Notes: generated by a model from the sequence alone, not told the origin. A stretch of 64,000 nucleotides of DNA from Heterohyrax brucei (GCA_028571685.1 CM053154.1:18756001-18820000); one strand, 5' to 3'; shown: positions 44,776-56,927, numbered from the stretch's first letter. Translations and numbers: made by a program.

Positions 44776-44945
44776 CAAACCTTAGGGGCATGGTAGCTAA
44801 GTGCTATGGCTAATAACCAAAAGGTTGGCAGTTCAGATCCACCAGGTAGGTGCTCCTTAAAAATTCTAAGGAGCAGTTCTACTCTGTCTTGTAGGGTCAC
44901 TATGAGTTGGAACTGACTTGACGGCTATGGGTTTGGTTTGGATTT
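44776..44945 (+). mobile_element. AfroSINE-type SINE
   Basis: It is a complete plus-strand copy with a short duplication in the middle ('ccaccaggtaggtgctcc') and the tail 'ggtttggtttggattt'. It faces away from the previous copy. Confidence 0.94.
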
Positions 44946-45305
44946 GGAGTCATGCTGGTAGGTGGCTGAGCCAGTGCTCAGAACTTAAGCCTGATCGGTT
45001 CTGTAGTCCAGCTCTGTCCCTTGTCCTACCTGCCTCATGGGGGTAATTGATTACCTGGGTTAAAAAGATGAATACCTCAGAGTCCTTTGCTCAGGGAGCT
45101 CACGTGCAGCCTTTTGGGTATTAAAATAGACTAAATTAAAATAACTGTTATTAGCTGCTGTCACGTTAGCTCTGACTCATGTTGCTCTTACAAATAACAG
45201 AACAAAGGGTCACCTAGTCCTGCCCCATCTTCATGATCTTTGGTATGTTTGAGAGCATGTTGACAATATGTGACAATCTATGTCATTGAGTGTTCCTCTT
45301 ATTTT

Positions 45306-45470
45306 TGTGGCATACTGGTTAAGAGCTATGAGTGCTAACCAAAAAGTCAGCAGTTCAGATCTACCAGGCACTCCTTAGAAACCCTAGGGGAAGTTCTACT
45401 CTGTCCTATAGGGTCATCTTGAATTGGAATCAACTCAACGGCAGTGGGTTTTTTTTTTTTTTTGGTTTTG
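45306..45470 (+). mobile_element. AfroSINE-type SINE nested in RTE
   Basis: It has the head 'tgtggcatactggttaagag', the body, the tail 'cttgaattggaatcaactca' and a run of about 16 T. Confidence 0.93.
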
Positions 45471-45526
45471 GTCTCCTTTCCAACCATGAGGTCCTTTACT
45501 AGAGACTGAACTTTCCTAATGATGTG

Positions 45527-45681
45527 TCCTGGAAACTCCGGTGGTATGGTCGTTAGGTGCTATGACTAATAACCAAAAGATCAGCAGTCCAAATCCACCA
45601 GGTGCTCCTTAGAAACTATGGGGCAGTTCTGCTGCGTCCTATAGGGTCACATGAGCTAAAATTAACTCAAAGACAATGAGT
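45527..45681 (+). mobile_element. AfroSINE-type SINE nested in RTE
   Basis: It is a complete copy flanked by the perfect 10-bp duplication 'taatgatgtg' (45517-45526 and 45682-45691). Confidence 0.94.
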
Positions 45682-46009
45682 TAATGATGTGGACGGCACT
45701 TGGCTTTAAAGTAGGCCGGAGTCCAGCACCCTCCCTTCTAAGGAATATTCTGGTTGTATTTCTTCTGATTGATGTGTTTATTCTTCTGACAGTCCATGGT
45801 ATGTATATTCATTATTCTTTGCCAATGCCACAGTTTTGGACATATTTTCTGTATTTTTTTTTTTTTAAATCATCCAGCTTTTACACGCATATGAAGCAAT
45901 TGAAAAGACCATGGCTTGGGTCACTTACACCTTGGTCACCAAAGTCATATCAAACAAGAAGTCAGGCTATATTGATGCCAGAATAGCAGGCCATGTATGT
46001 CGAGACAAA

Positions 46010-46110
46010 AGGTGTGGGTTTGATTTCCATCTCCACCCTCTGACTGTGTGATCTTCCATCAATTCCTTCATCTCTCTAACATATTTCCACGTTTGTAACA
46101 CACAATGCAT
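46010..46110 (+). mobile_element. MIR SINE
   Basis: MIR core: 'ggtttgatttccatctccac', 'gactgtgtgatcttccatca'. Confidence 0.65.
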
Positions 46111-46561
46111 CCTGTCTCTCCTGTCTGTTTAATAGGGTCACCAAGGAGCTCAAGTCAGATAACGTATGTGACAGTTCTGCTGACAAACTCATACCCGTGT
46201 TTGTTGTGGAAACTGTGATTGTTGGATACACTCCAAGATCAGCCCTGCTCCTCAAGGAGGCAGGCTTGAAGGTAGCATGGTTCAGGAATTCTTCTTTCTG
46301 CCTTACACAGACTCAGTGTTAGCAGAGAAGTCCCCTCTGTACCATTGAAATGATTTGCTGACTAATAAATAATAAACAAAAGTCATAATTTACTTACTGA
46401 CTTCCTGGAACCAGCATTTAAGATGATTACCTCCCCTCTTTACCTAGAAGAGCGCTCCCAAAGAAGCTTTTTCTTTTTGGTCTTGTTACACAACAGTATC
46501 ATGTGTTATTGTTATCGTTTCCTTCTTCATTTGCTGTATATGAGGAGGTACTCTTTGTGAA

Positions 46562-46771
46562 GGAGTCCCTGTGTAGTATAAATAGCTATGCACTCAGCTG
46601 CTAACCGAAAGGCTGGCAGTTCAAATTGACCCACAGATGCCTTGGAAGAAAATCCTGGCAATCTACTTCTGAAAGTTCACAGCCTTTAAAAACCTAATAG
46701 AGCATAGTTCTACTCTGAAATACTCTGAAATGGAGTTGCCGTGGGTGAGAATCAATTCAACTAGAAACTGG
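46562..46771 (+). mobile_element. Long-variant AfroSINE-type SINE
   Basis: It has the head 'ctgctaaccgaaaggctggc', the long block 'ggcaatctacttctgaaagt', then 'gagcatagttctactctg' and the tail. The head is the most tRNA-Asn-like in the window. Confidence 0.9.
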
Positions 46772-47094
46772 TAAACTCTGTTTACCAGCTATGCTTGCCT
46801 TTACTAGATCAATTTACCAGTTCTCTTAGACAGATCAGTACTCAGAGAGCTACAGGAACCACACACAGTTTTCCTGAAAAGTCTCTGGTGCCATGAACAT
46901 AGAGGTTATTCAATATCAGTGTGCCCACATCCAAGGTGGACAGCTTGTCTTGATTTCCCCGGGACTTTCTGGCTTTAGCACTGAAAGTCATGCTTCAGCT
47001 CCAAGCAAGCTAGGTCCCCTGGTCGCCCCACCGACACCTTACATTCACACTCAGAGGCAGGAGAACACAGGGAGGGTGACTCCAGCTCTGGTGC

Positions 47095-47215
47095 AGTGTA
47101 TCCATCGTGTGTCTCCATCCCTTCTCTGGCCTTAGTTTCTTCATCTGCAAATAGGGGTAACAACAGCATCTATCTCATAGATCACCACAGGACAAAAAGA
47201 CATCTATAAAAAGTT
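47095..47215 (+). mobile_element. MIR SINE
   Basis: Landmarks are 'tggccttagtttcttcatct', 'gcaaataggggtaacaac' and 'atctatctcatagatcacc'. Confidence 0.78.
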
Positions 47216-48544
47216 CTGTACTCAGAGGAGGCACCTGGAAGCTAATAATCCTTGGTTATCCTTACTGCCTGGTCCTGACCATCAGTAGCTGACTCTCTAG
47301 AGGAGACAGTACAAATACCTTAAACGGTAATTAAATTACTTTCACCCCTTTTCTGACTCTCTCTTCCTGGTTTTACCTCCCTCATCACTGCCTGCTCCTC
47401 AGCTCTACCCCTCTGTTCCTTGTCCCCATCCAAGGATGTATGTTGCCTTTTTTTTGCAATGCATTACTCATTTCTTGGCAGGGAACACTGCGCTCATAGA
47501 ATTAACATTTGGGTTTTATTTACTGGCTTACAAAGTGACAGAATTGCATGGGGGATTCAGGTGCACAAACCCTCTTGATGAGAAATCAATGACAAATTGA
47601 GAAGAGGGGGTTCTTGAGGATCAAACAGCATCCCTTCACAATTCTTGTTTGAAAACCCAGCCTTGGGTGATTGATTGCTCTTCCTAAAGCAGTGAGGAGG
47701 ACATGCTCCCTCCCCAGAGTCCCCTCACTGACCACTGGACTAAACAGTTTAAACCTGTTCCCAGTCTTCCTTGAGATTTGTCACAGGATATTTCATTTTA
47801 AATCCAATGGAATGTTTTCCTAAATCACATAAGACTCTTTCAATGTTTACGACTGTTTTGCTGGAATTCTCTTTGGCTCTGGGAGGGATTTGAAAATTAA
47901 ATACATTTCCTTTTGGTGACCTGGGGCCGAGCTGGAGGGAGATGAGACCCCAGGCTTGGGCCAGCAGTCACTTGTCAGGTCTGTTCCAAGAAGTCTCTCC
48001 CACTGGCCAGTCTTCCAAGCACCTGCAGCCCACCACCGTGGCCAGGGCAGGCACCTCATCCCCACAGGTCTTCATTCCATTAACTGGCCGGTCAGTGTAC
48101 CATGGGAAACTGGAATTGCAACACAAATGTTTTGCAAAATTAAAAAGGTGGAGCAAGTTCGACCCACTCGGCAGAGAAGCAGATGTCTCACATGGGGCTC
48201 ATTTTCATATATCAGAACTCTCTGGTGGGTAAAAATACAGAATTATCATCAAAGTAACTGGCCACAAGTTACAGAATGTGTCTGATATGTAGGCTTTGGC
48301 TTCACTTGTCTCTGGTACGGAAGAAGAAATTAAAAGAAGAGAGTAATTGAAAAATGATGGAAAAGTAAGTTTACAGGCAGAAGATGATAAAAAGAAACAC
48401 GAACTGCTTAAAGTCCTAACATGCTTGTTTTCCAAAGACAGTATTTTCCAAAGAAATCGATCATTACTGGCTCCTCCCTTACACACTAGTTACCTGGGGA
48501 TCACAGCACCAACTCAGAATGAGAACCAAGGCAGAATGGTGCAG
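47216..48544. other. Unique sequence, no feature seen
   Basis: Repeat-free as far as I can see. Overlapping frames up to 109 codons near 47940-48290 conflict across three phases and both strands. Confidence 0.4.
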
Positions 48545-48765
48545 ACTTAGAATTAAACTCCTTGGATTTGCATCTAGCGTCAGCCACTTATTAGCTGTGC
48601 CTCGTTAGACAAGTTACTTACTGTCTCTTTCTCCATGTCTTCCTCTACAACATGTAGATGATGGTAGGACCTACCCTACCTCATTAGGGAGTTGGAACCT
48701 TAGATGAGGTATATAAACAGCTCATACAAGTCTCTGATGCTTGAAAAGTATTGGAAAAGTGCTTG
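48545..48765 (+). mobile_element. MIR SINE, near full length
   Basis: Landmarks are 'cagccacttattagctgtgc', 'agacaagttacttactgtct' and 'gatgatggtaggacctaccc', then 'gatgaggtatataaacagct'. Confidence 0.85.
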
Positions 48766-49006
48766 CCTTTAAACCTGACTTAATCCAGAAGATTATTAGC
48801 ACCACAGTTTGTGCTTCCAGTAGAGCTCCATCCATATGAGAATGACAGTTTCTGGAAGTCTCTTCTAGTCTGTGAGATGAGCAGGAATTAGGCTAAGTGT
48901 GAGTCCTCTGAGGAGAACCATAGCCTGATGAAGCTGACTGACATGTAACTGTTTAAACAAATTCCTGGTTCTAATTTAAAAGTTGTGTCTGTTAAGATGT
49001 TTTAGA

Positions 49007-49450
49007 CTGAAAACAGTAGAAAACTCCATTCAAACCAGCATAAACCCTAAGGAACACACTATGTCCCAAATACAGAATGGCTAGAGGTAGCTGGGCTTCC
49101 AAGTTGGTTCTGGCCACTTGACTGGATCACCAACAACCCATGTTCTTCTCATCTTTCTCTGGCTGGTGTTTGTAGACTGGCCATCACCCTCTGGTAGTAT
49201 GCAGTGTGTCTGGTAGAAGTAAGCGAACAAGGAGTTTCCTTCTTTATATCCATCAGGAAAGAGTGACATAGATGGACTGTCTCTGGAAGCCCTCTTTTAT
49301 GAAGAAGGGAAGACTTTCTGAGAGCCTCCAGCCAACCTCTTCTCACATTGCATCTTCTTCAGTTGAGTCACTGCCCCATTCCTGAACCTATCATTGGCTA
49401 GAAGGATGTGATTAGCCCTAGATCTAGAGCCAAATCCCAAAACAACATTG
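49007..49450. repeat. Unassigned old interspersed repeat (possible)
   Basis: The order of phrases 'tgttttagactgaaaacag', 'cattggctagaaggatgtga' and 'gattagccctag' resembles an old mammalian repeat. I cannot name the family. Confidence 0.35.
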
Positions 49451-50054
49451 CCATCACTCACTAGGGAAGGAGCAGAATGGGTATCACATTGCTTATGCCT
49501 CCTTCTTAAGGTGCTAGCTAGTGTTCAGGGTTGTAGGACTTTTGCAGGAATTTCTGAAAGTTCTATGATATCAGTTAATTTTGCAGGGTATTCTGCATAG
49601 TGGAATTGCTAGGAGAGGACTTTTAAAGGCAAGATTTTCAAAGCTGGGTAATGGTAAATGTGCTATATGGAATGCTAGGCTACTATGTGTCCTCTCCACA
49701 CCAAAGCCCTCAGCTTGAACTTAAATGTCATCTTGGATGAGGCAGAATGTTTTGACACTCACCCCTAATTCTCCTGATGGCCACTGTCATGAGGGATGAT
49801 GTTTGCCTAGTTACCACTGTATTCCATCTAGCCTGACCTGTAGTAACTTAACACTTAATGGATCAAAGTCCTCACCTCCAAAAAATATTCTGAGTTCAGT
49901 CCTCCTTTACATCAACTTATGTCCATATAACCCGTTGTTCCTCTTGCCTTAAAAGTTCCTTCCCTTCTCTCTGCTCCCCTTGGTTTCACCCATTTCAGAG
50001 GCCTTGGGAGGACCAATTCCCACTTCCCCTGGGAATACTAATGGCTTTCATTTG
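49451..50054. other. Unique sequence, no feature seen
   Basis: Only short frames are present and no repeat is placed. Confidence 0.4.
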
Positions 50055-50200
50055 TGTAGTGAGTCCTTGCTCTATATCCTGCCCTGTGCTAAGCACTTCT
50101 TCACAAAGTTGCCTCACTTAATCCTCACAGAATCTTCTAAGGCAGTTTATGGGTAAAGAAAACATCTTACCAAAGGCCACGTAATCTGTAGACAGAATAG
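50055..50200 (-). mobile_element. MIR SINE
   Basis: Reverse-strand landmarks are 'tgccctgtgctaagcacttc', 'cacttaatcctcacagaat' and 'accaaaggccacgtaatctg'. Confidence 0.8.
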
Positions 50201-51213
50201 ACAATCAAGCTCGATTTGAGGGATACCAATGCTTGGCATCTAGCCACTCTCTGAACACCTCCCCAGTCTTTGGAGCCCACAGGAAACTGTTCCAAGTCTG
50301 TTTCCTGGGTCTGTGCTGTTGTGTTGGTTCCTAACGTCTGTGCCTAGTCACACATCCCCAGTGCTCTGGAGGCCAAGACCTGGATTCCTAACACTTGCCA
50401 GAGCAGAGACTTCTGCTTTGAATAGATGTCATTTGAGTTGAACTGTACACACACAGGGTCCAGGCCTCTGGAAGGCCCAACTGCAGGCAGTGTGTGGAGA
50501 CTGCTGAGGCTCTCCTGGCCCAGCTTGTACACATTCTGTCTTGGCCAAGCCAGTTTGCAGCAGGCCACTGCCTTAGACAAAGGCTCCAGAGCAAAGTTCA
50601 CTCTCCCTCTGAATAAAATATGAAGCCAGTCATCGGGTCCCTGGCTGACTGGTTTGGCCTAGCTCTTTTCAACACAAGCAGGCTCAGTGACCCTGACCCC
50701 CAGCCCTGCTGTAGGTCTCTGTTTTGTGTTTGGTCCTGTCCATCAGTGTATTTGTCTATCTGCACATAGCTTCTGCAGCCTGGGGAGGAGCACCTGGGCT
50801 ATTGGACAGCATCAAGCAATGGGCGCTTTCTCTTCCATTAAAAGAATTGTGCAAACTCTTGACCTGTGGCTGGATGCCCAAGAATGGAACAATTTACAGC
50901 TGTTTGTTATGTGTTGTATCTCTCAGGCCATGCTTTAAGAGCTTTCAGCTGGGCCACACATACATACACAGTCTGCTAGCCATAGCCCTGGCCATTTGTT
51001 CCCAGAACCCAGTCAAATTTGGGGCAAGTGTGTGGCCACTGGTCTACCAGGCCAGCCATTGGAGAAGCTAGTAGGGCAGCAGGCTGGCTAATTCTCCTGA
51101 AATCTGGAGGTCGTGGACTTGCTTTCCAAGTGCTGGGTCATTAGTAGTAGTCATGAGAAAAAAAAACTTTGATAGTGAAGGCAGGCAGACACAGAAAGAA
51201 GACTCTTCCAGTC
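50201..51213. other. Unique sequence, no feature seen
   Basis: Frames of up to 115 codons (50724-51071) have no recognisable product. Confidence 0.4.
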
Positions 51214-51223
51214 CTAAAGACTT

Positions 51224-51379
51224 TCAACCTAAACCAACTCATTGAGTTGATTCTGGCACATAGCAAACCTATAGCACAGAGTAGAACTGCCCTATAGAGT
51301 TTCCAAGGAGCACCTGGTAGATTTGAACCACTAACCTTAGCAGCTGTAGCTCTTAACCATTATACCACAAGGGTTTCCA
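51224..51379 (-). mobile_element. AfroSINE-type SINE with target duplication
   Basis: It is a minus-strand copy with a small deletion before the head. It is flanked by 'ctaaagactt' at 51214-51223 and 51380-51389. Confidence 0.95.
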
Positions 51380-51389
51380 CTAAAGACTT

Positions 51390-53094
51390 AGCAGACTGAA
51401 ATTTCTGCATCACCAAAGTGGAACCCCCCCAACTGGTAAAGCAAGTTCAACCAGCTGAGATTTGAAGCGTTACCTGGCTCTATCTAGCAGACTTCTGAGC
51501 CATTTGTTGCCAACTTCTCTGCTTGTTGTTCACTCTGATATCATCCTTTGCCATCTACCTAGATTTCCATGTGAGCAAAAAGAGTGGGTGAGCAACAGCC
51601 CTATTCTCTTCTTGACTCAGGCCCATCACCATCGTCACCCATTTTTCTGCTTCCAATTTTTTCATCTCTGTGCCTCAGGTAAATAAAAAGAGTAGGAGAC
51701 TTTGGACACAATGGGCTGAGAATGTCCTAAGGGGAACAATGAAACATTTACATATAGCCTTCATATGAAATAAAAAAGCAACAGGATGTTTTCTCTCATC
51801 CTTTATGCTCAATTCAAAGCAGATTGGGAAAACAGAAAGATCTGATAAATCAAAAAACACAACAGAAAATGGTTTCAATGAATTTAAGCAGCTCAATGAC
51901 CACAATAAATGTGAATGGATCAAAGCTGTCATATTAAAGGCTAGAGATTGTCAGAGTGGATTTTAGAAAAATACCCCAGCCTGGTTTTATAGTAGTTATG
52001 AGAGATAAATAAAATAAAATGACACAAGAATGTTGCAAAGGATGTTAAACACTATCAGGCTCCCAAGCAATAGGGAAATAGGCATCGGAAACAGACAGAG
52101 GGTGGCCACGAGTCCTATTCCCCCTTCTTGAGAAACAATGCATTTAGGGAAAAAAAAGTGGTACTGGCTCTATCTTTAAAGCGACCAGAAGGGGAAGCAT
52201 ATAGTGAAAATGTGTCCTGGTGGTTTCTTCAGGTAGCTCCCCCTCCATTCATCTCCCTGCTCCCTCCAGTTGTAGAACTTAGGGAAGCACAGAAATCTCT
52301 TGGACAGAATGGTTCATTTCTCCTCTGATTCCAAACACAGACAAAGATGTTATATTAAAAACAAGTTCAGAAGTCTCCCGAGCTTCTTCCCAGTACCACC
52401 CCAGAAAATGACTTCAGGCTGGGCAATTTGGGTAGTTCTCCTAGCAAAGAGGTCATATATGGGCCATAGAGCCAATTTTGTGAGTGGGCCACTTGGACCA
52501 CCCATTTAGCTTATCATTAACTTCTAAGTGACACCATATTAAAAGGAAGATGGTAATAAGTCAACAGCAGAAGAGGTGGGCAACTTTGTGGACATGTGGG
52601 TAGTCCCTGTTTGGGTCTGAAGGGTTTGGATTATCCCTTAACACTGTATGCAAATTATAAATCTATGAGCCTTTTTTTTTCCCCTTTCAGAAACAAAGTT
52701 TATAAGCTTTCAACAGATTTTCAACGATGTTCATGACCTCAAAAAGTTTGGGAACTACTGGCAGGTATAATAACTTCAAAACTGGCATGCGTGTCAGTAG
52801 CCAACTCACAAGCATGTTTGGAAAGGGTACCGGAATCTCCTTTGCAGTGGTCTCAGCTTTTTAGAATCCTCAGGATACTTAAGAGAAGACAAAATTCTGT
52901 CCTCCAGAATCCAAGAAGACTTCGCTGACTTCATTAATTTCATGGAGAAACAAGTCTTTAGAATAGTTCCAAAAATGGGCCTCCTGAGCAAAGATTACAT
53001 TTAAATAAATTAAAATGATCTATGGCAAGATTGATTATTGAATGCTCATCATCCTTATGATAACAATCTTTGCTAAGAATGATGAAGATGGTAA
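51390..53094. other. Mostly unique sequence; possible hAT/MER fragment near 52640-52765
   Basis: The phrase 'gttcatgacctcaaaaagtt' with 'tgggaactactggcagg' resembles the end of MER-type hAT elements. Nothing else is recognised. Confidence 0.4.
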
Positions 53095-53215
53095 ACATTC
53101 ACTATGTACAAGGGCACTGTGTGGACTGCGGACCATGTATTCATGCCCTTATTCCTCGCCATAGCCTTACAACACAGGTACTATCATTAGCTCATTCTAT
53201 AGAGAGTAAGACTGA
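53095..53215 (-). mobile_element. MIR SINE
   Basis: Reverse-strand landmarks are 'cattcactatgtacaaggg', 'cgccatagccttacaacaca' and 'ggtactatcattagctc'. Confidence 0.65.
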
Positions 53216-54486
53216 AGCTCATCCTGCTCCTGGCCCCATAACAGTCTGCATCCCACGGTAAGGGTGCAGCAACCATAGTCAGGGGAGGTCAAGAAGCTAT
53301 CGCTTTCCTCTAGAAGGTGTTTGCCCTGGGAACCTGTCTCCTGTCCTCCGTTGAGCATTTTAGACATGTGAAAAGATGTCATCCCAAGAGCATGGAAGGA
53401 TTCAGGCTGAAATGGTCATCTTGGCACCAGTGATGTCACTTTGTTCTTCAACCTTATGTCTAGCATTAAAAGAATATCAAAGCTATATATATCACTTGTC
53501 ATTATCTTTTTTACCCCAAGACCAGGAGTGACACATAATCATCATTGACAGACTTCTCTACTCATCCATTTATTTGTTTATTTAATCCTTTTAATCCATG
53601 TATCCCATTTCTCTCATCCCACAGGCTGCTATTCTACTGTGTTAACATAATCTCTTTGTTTTAATGTACTGTTGTTTTTTTGTTCATTACTTTTAACCTA
53701 TGTAAATCATGGCCTCTTATTCTGTCTCCTTTCTTTTTCTTTCTCTTTCTTCTCTTCTTTCCTTCTTTCTCCTTTCTTTTTAAATTCAGGATTATGTTTT
53801 AAGATTCATCCATGTTGGTATATATTATATAAGCATGTATGTATGTATGTGTATATATATGTATGTCCCCTGAGGCCATTAGAGCCAACAGCTGGAAGTT
53901 TTCCAAGAGAAGGGTAAAGGCCAATAAGACAACCAACATGTGATCATTTCATAGATGAGTCAGAGCGGGACCTGACTGAACAACATGGAAAGCATCACTG
54001 AAAGGAACTTTGTCCAGGGGTTTTCTCCCAGAGCCTGAGCACTGACTGAGGAAGACCAACTAGGACAGCCAGCTGACACTGAAGCCACATTTACAATCTA
54101 ACCCAGAAGGGAAGGAGGACAGAAGCAAGGGGCAGAGGGCACAACACGAAGGGTCACTATCACTCAGACAAGCCCACATTTTTGAGGATGTCTCCCATGG
54201 CCTGACCTCACATAACCCTGACCCAGATTGCTCTACCTTCAGTAGTCAGCACCTCTTGCCCTGAATGAATGTATGGCTCTGGGGCTGGAGGTCACATCTC
54301 TCTGAGTCACAGGAGAGTTCTCCATGTTTCCTAGACATGGAAATTTGGCCTAAGGGCTTGCCAAGGGTGAGGGGTGGGATTTCATCATATGTGACCCAGC
54401 CTCTTGGCCCTTCTTCTTGATGTCTCTACATGGATGCCCTACACATCCACACAGAACCAGAGGAATGGTCTGACTTTTTAATAAAT
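53216..54486. other. Unique sequence with CT-rich and TGTA microsatellites
   Basis: A pyrimidine-rich run lies at 53726-53780 and a (TGTA/TATG)n run at 53834-53866. No other feature is seen. Confidence 0.5.
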
Positions 54487-54558
54487 CAAAACCAGTTTCA
54501 TTTTTTAAAATTGAAATTTCACAGGTCATCAGCCTACCCCACGGCCTGCTGCCCTTGG
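54487..54558. repeat. Left arm of an unexplained inverted repeat
   Basis: It matches the reverse complement of 55229-55305. The core from 'gaaatttcacaggtcatcag' to 'ctgctgcccttgg' (46 bp) has two mismatches. The family of this sequence is unknown to me. Confidence 0.9.
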
Positions 54559-55228
54559 CAAGGATGGAAAAATAATTGGAATCACATGAGCCACTTTGAT
54601 TAGAAAAGTGGATGTGGTTTGGAGCAAAAACCTGGATCCGATGTCCTTGGCTAACTTGGGCTCTGCTTCCTCCAAGCTTAAATCTTCTAGAGATAAAGCC
54701 AAGTCCTTGCCTGGGGGAAATTATACCCATTTAAGAGGGAAGAGGTCATCTACTGCTCTAGAGTCAGACTGTTCACCACCAGAAAGCTGAAAAAGTGAAA
54801 AATTCAGCTACTCAATGGCATGCTTCCAAAGCTTTGGTAGACAGCTGCCCCTTGTCCCCCACCAAAGTGACCAACTGTTTGAGTGGACAGTATGTAGGCA
54901 ACACAGTTTCATCAATGGCCCAAGAGGTCAGAATGACTATTTCACATTTGCAAAGTGGCACTAGAAGTGACAGGCATGAGGCAAAGGAAAGATCTGACAC
55001 ATAGTTCCTAGTTAGGGACCCAGTGTGTAAAATCAGATCTCAGCAGAGACAATTACTTTGCTTCTTCTGACTTAACCACAAATTGAAGAGTTAGGCAAAT
55101 ACCTGGAAATCCATTCTTTGACTAGTTCCTACATCGCCTTCCTGAAGTTAACATTCCTAAGCTAATGTTCAAAAAAATACGCACTAGTAGTTAATGAATG
55201 GGCACCTCTCTTCCCTGGTGGCATGATT
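54559..55228. other. 670-bp spacer of the inverted repeat
   Basis: It holds only short conflicting open frames. It has no transposase-like frame and no recognised repeat. Confidence 0.5.
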
Positions 55229-55305
55229 CCAAGGGCAGCAGCCCGTGGAGTAGGCTGATGACCTGTGAAATTTCATTAAAAAAAAAAAAAGTGAAACTGG
55301 TTTTG
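55229..55305. repeat. Right arm of the inverted repeat
   Basis: It is the inverse of 54487-54558. An expanded A run lies at 55278-55290, where the left arm has a shorter A/T stretch. Confidence 0.9.
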
Positions 55306-56339
55306 AGTTTGAGATGTTAAGCTTTGGAACTTGACCAACCCTTTCAAAGTCTTAAGATATCCTCTTCTCCTGAGACCAGCTAATCAAAACTTTCCCTGCA
55401 TCTTATAAACAAAGCAACGAATCCACATTGTTTTTTAGGGCTTGAGCTGCAACTTTCCTATACTAAAAAAGAAAAGATTCTCCATTTAGACTGCACTAGT
55501 CACATAAAAATCATCCTTCTCACAGAACAGAAGTGCCAAGGCAAGAGTCTCACAAGAGCACCTCGTGAACCTAAAATCTCTCAGTTAGAAAAGTCAGTGG
55601 AGAATATGTGAGTGGCCTCAGAAGCTGGTCTCCAGCTGTCTGAGCTTTCTCGATAATCTATTTTGACCCCACAAGCCAATCCCACAGCCATATGGACTGC
55701 AGCCAAGGAATGACCTCTAACAATGCAGACCTTAACAGAAACGTGTCCCTGAGCCAAGAGTGGCTTAAGCTAGATGTGCAAGGAAACCGAGCTTGCAAAA
55801 TCCTGAAGGGTTCTTGCTTATTTGTTGTTGTTTTTAATACCTCTTGTCAAACATGTTTTTTTTCCCCAGACCTCAAGCTATCTCTTGCTCTTTTTTTGAG
55901 GGCTTAGTGAGGAGAACTACTTTTCCCCCCATAGACCTCTCTGCAAATTGCTTTTCAATAATCCCAGCCCAACCTGCTGGCAGTTGTATTCTCCATAACA
56001 ATGCAACTTGCAAATACATCACCTGCAATTATAACTGGAGCTTTGATGTCAGACCAATTTAAAGATAGAGAATCTGGGTCTAATTAGGGCAGCTCAAGCT
56101 CAGACTGATAAGGGCCACCTTCTTCATAGCTCCAGGGAGTTGAAAGCAGCCCCAAAGAGGCAGGAGTCAGTTGGAAATATTTTCAAGGCATTTCAAAGCA
56201 CACCTCATGGTAAAACAGGATTCTGGTGTCTACATCTACTTGCATGGACTCATTAGCATGCCTGAGTCCAGCCATGCAAAATAATTCCTCAGTGTTTAAA
56301 AAAGACAGTGACAAAGGGAGGGCCACATATTGGAAGATG
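55306..56339. other. Unique sequence; possible conserved segment at 55930-56090
   Basis: No repeat is recognised. 55930-56090 is AT-rich with 'caataatccc', 'caattataac' and 'tctaattagg' cores. Confidence 0.4.
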
Positions 56340-56650
56340 CAACCCAGAGTAAGTCCCCTCAGATGTCACCCCTGCTTAAAACCCTTCAGTGGCTCCCCAT
56401 TGCTCTTAGATTAAAAACCCATTTCCTTGGTACCCAAAGACACTTCAGGGCCTGGGAGGTATACCCAGCCTCTCTTACTTCAGTCTCCCCTTAGTTATAG
56501 ACCTAGCCATGCAAGCCTTCTTTCTGTTCCTTGACCCATTCAGAGCACTTAACATTGTTGTGCCCTCTATCTAGAACCTTCTTCTCCCTGAACTTTGCAT
56601 AGCTGCCTTCTTGTCTTCTTTAATGTTGGAGAAATCCTCCCTGACCACAC
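56340..56650 (+). mobile_element. L2 LINE 3' region
   Basis: L2 landmarks are 'ctgcttaaaacccttcagtg', 'gctccccattgctcttagat', 'gccttctttctgttccttga' and 'atcctccctgaccacac'. It is non-coding here. Confidence 0.85.
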
Positions 56651-56700
56651 TATGGAGAGCACCTTGGGTGGTGCAAATGGTTTGCATCTGACCACTAATG

Positions 56701-56850
56701 TAAAGGAAACCCTGGCTGTGCAGTGATTACATGCTACAACTGCTAACCAAAATGTCAGCAGTTCAAATCCACCAGGCATTCCTTGGAAACTCTATGAGGC
56801 AGTTCTACTCTGTCCCATAGTGTCGCTGTGAGTCAGAGTCAACTCGACCT
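56701..56850 (+). mobile_element. AfroSINE-type SINE nested in a SINE
   Basis: It is a complete copy with head 'gaaaccctggctgtgcagtg' and tail 'cgctgtgagtcagagtcaac'. Confidence 0.92.
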
Positions 56851-56927
56851 CAGGTTGGCTGTTTGAACCCATCAAGCAGTGCTGCACAAGACAGGCCTGG
56901 AGATCTGCTTTAGTAAAATTTAAAACT

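Larger units (their letters stand above)
45145..45962 (-). mobile_element. RTE (BovB-like) LINE 3' part, split by two SINEs
   Basis: The minus-strand tail and distal coding region are at 45145-45305 ('agctctgactcatg', 'gtcctgccccatcttcatga'). A short middle piece is at 45471-45526. The upstream coding part is at 45682-45962 ('ttctgacagtccatggtatg', 'accatggcttgggtcactta'). It is the longest RTE piece in the window, yet still 5'-truncated and out of frame. Confidence 0.8.
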
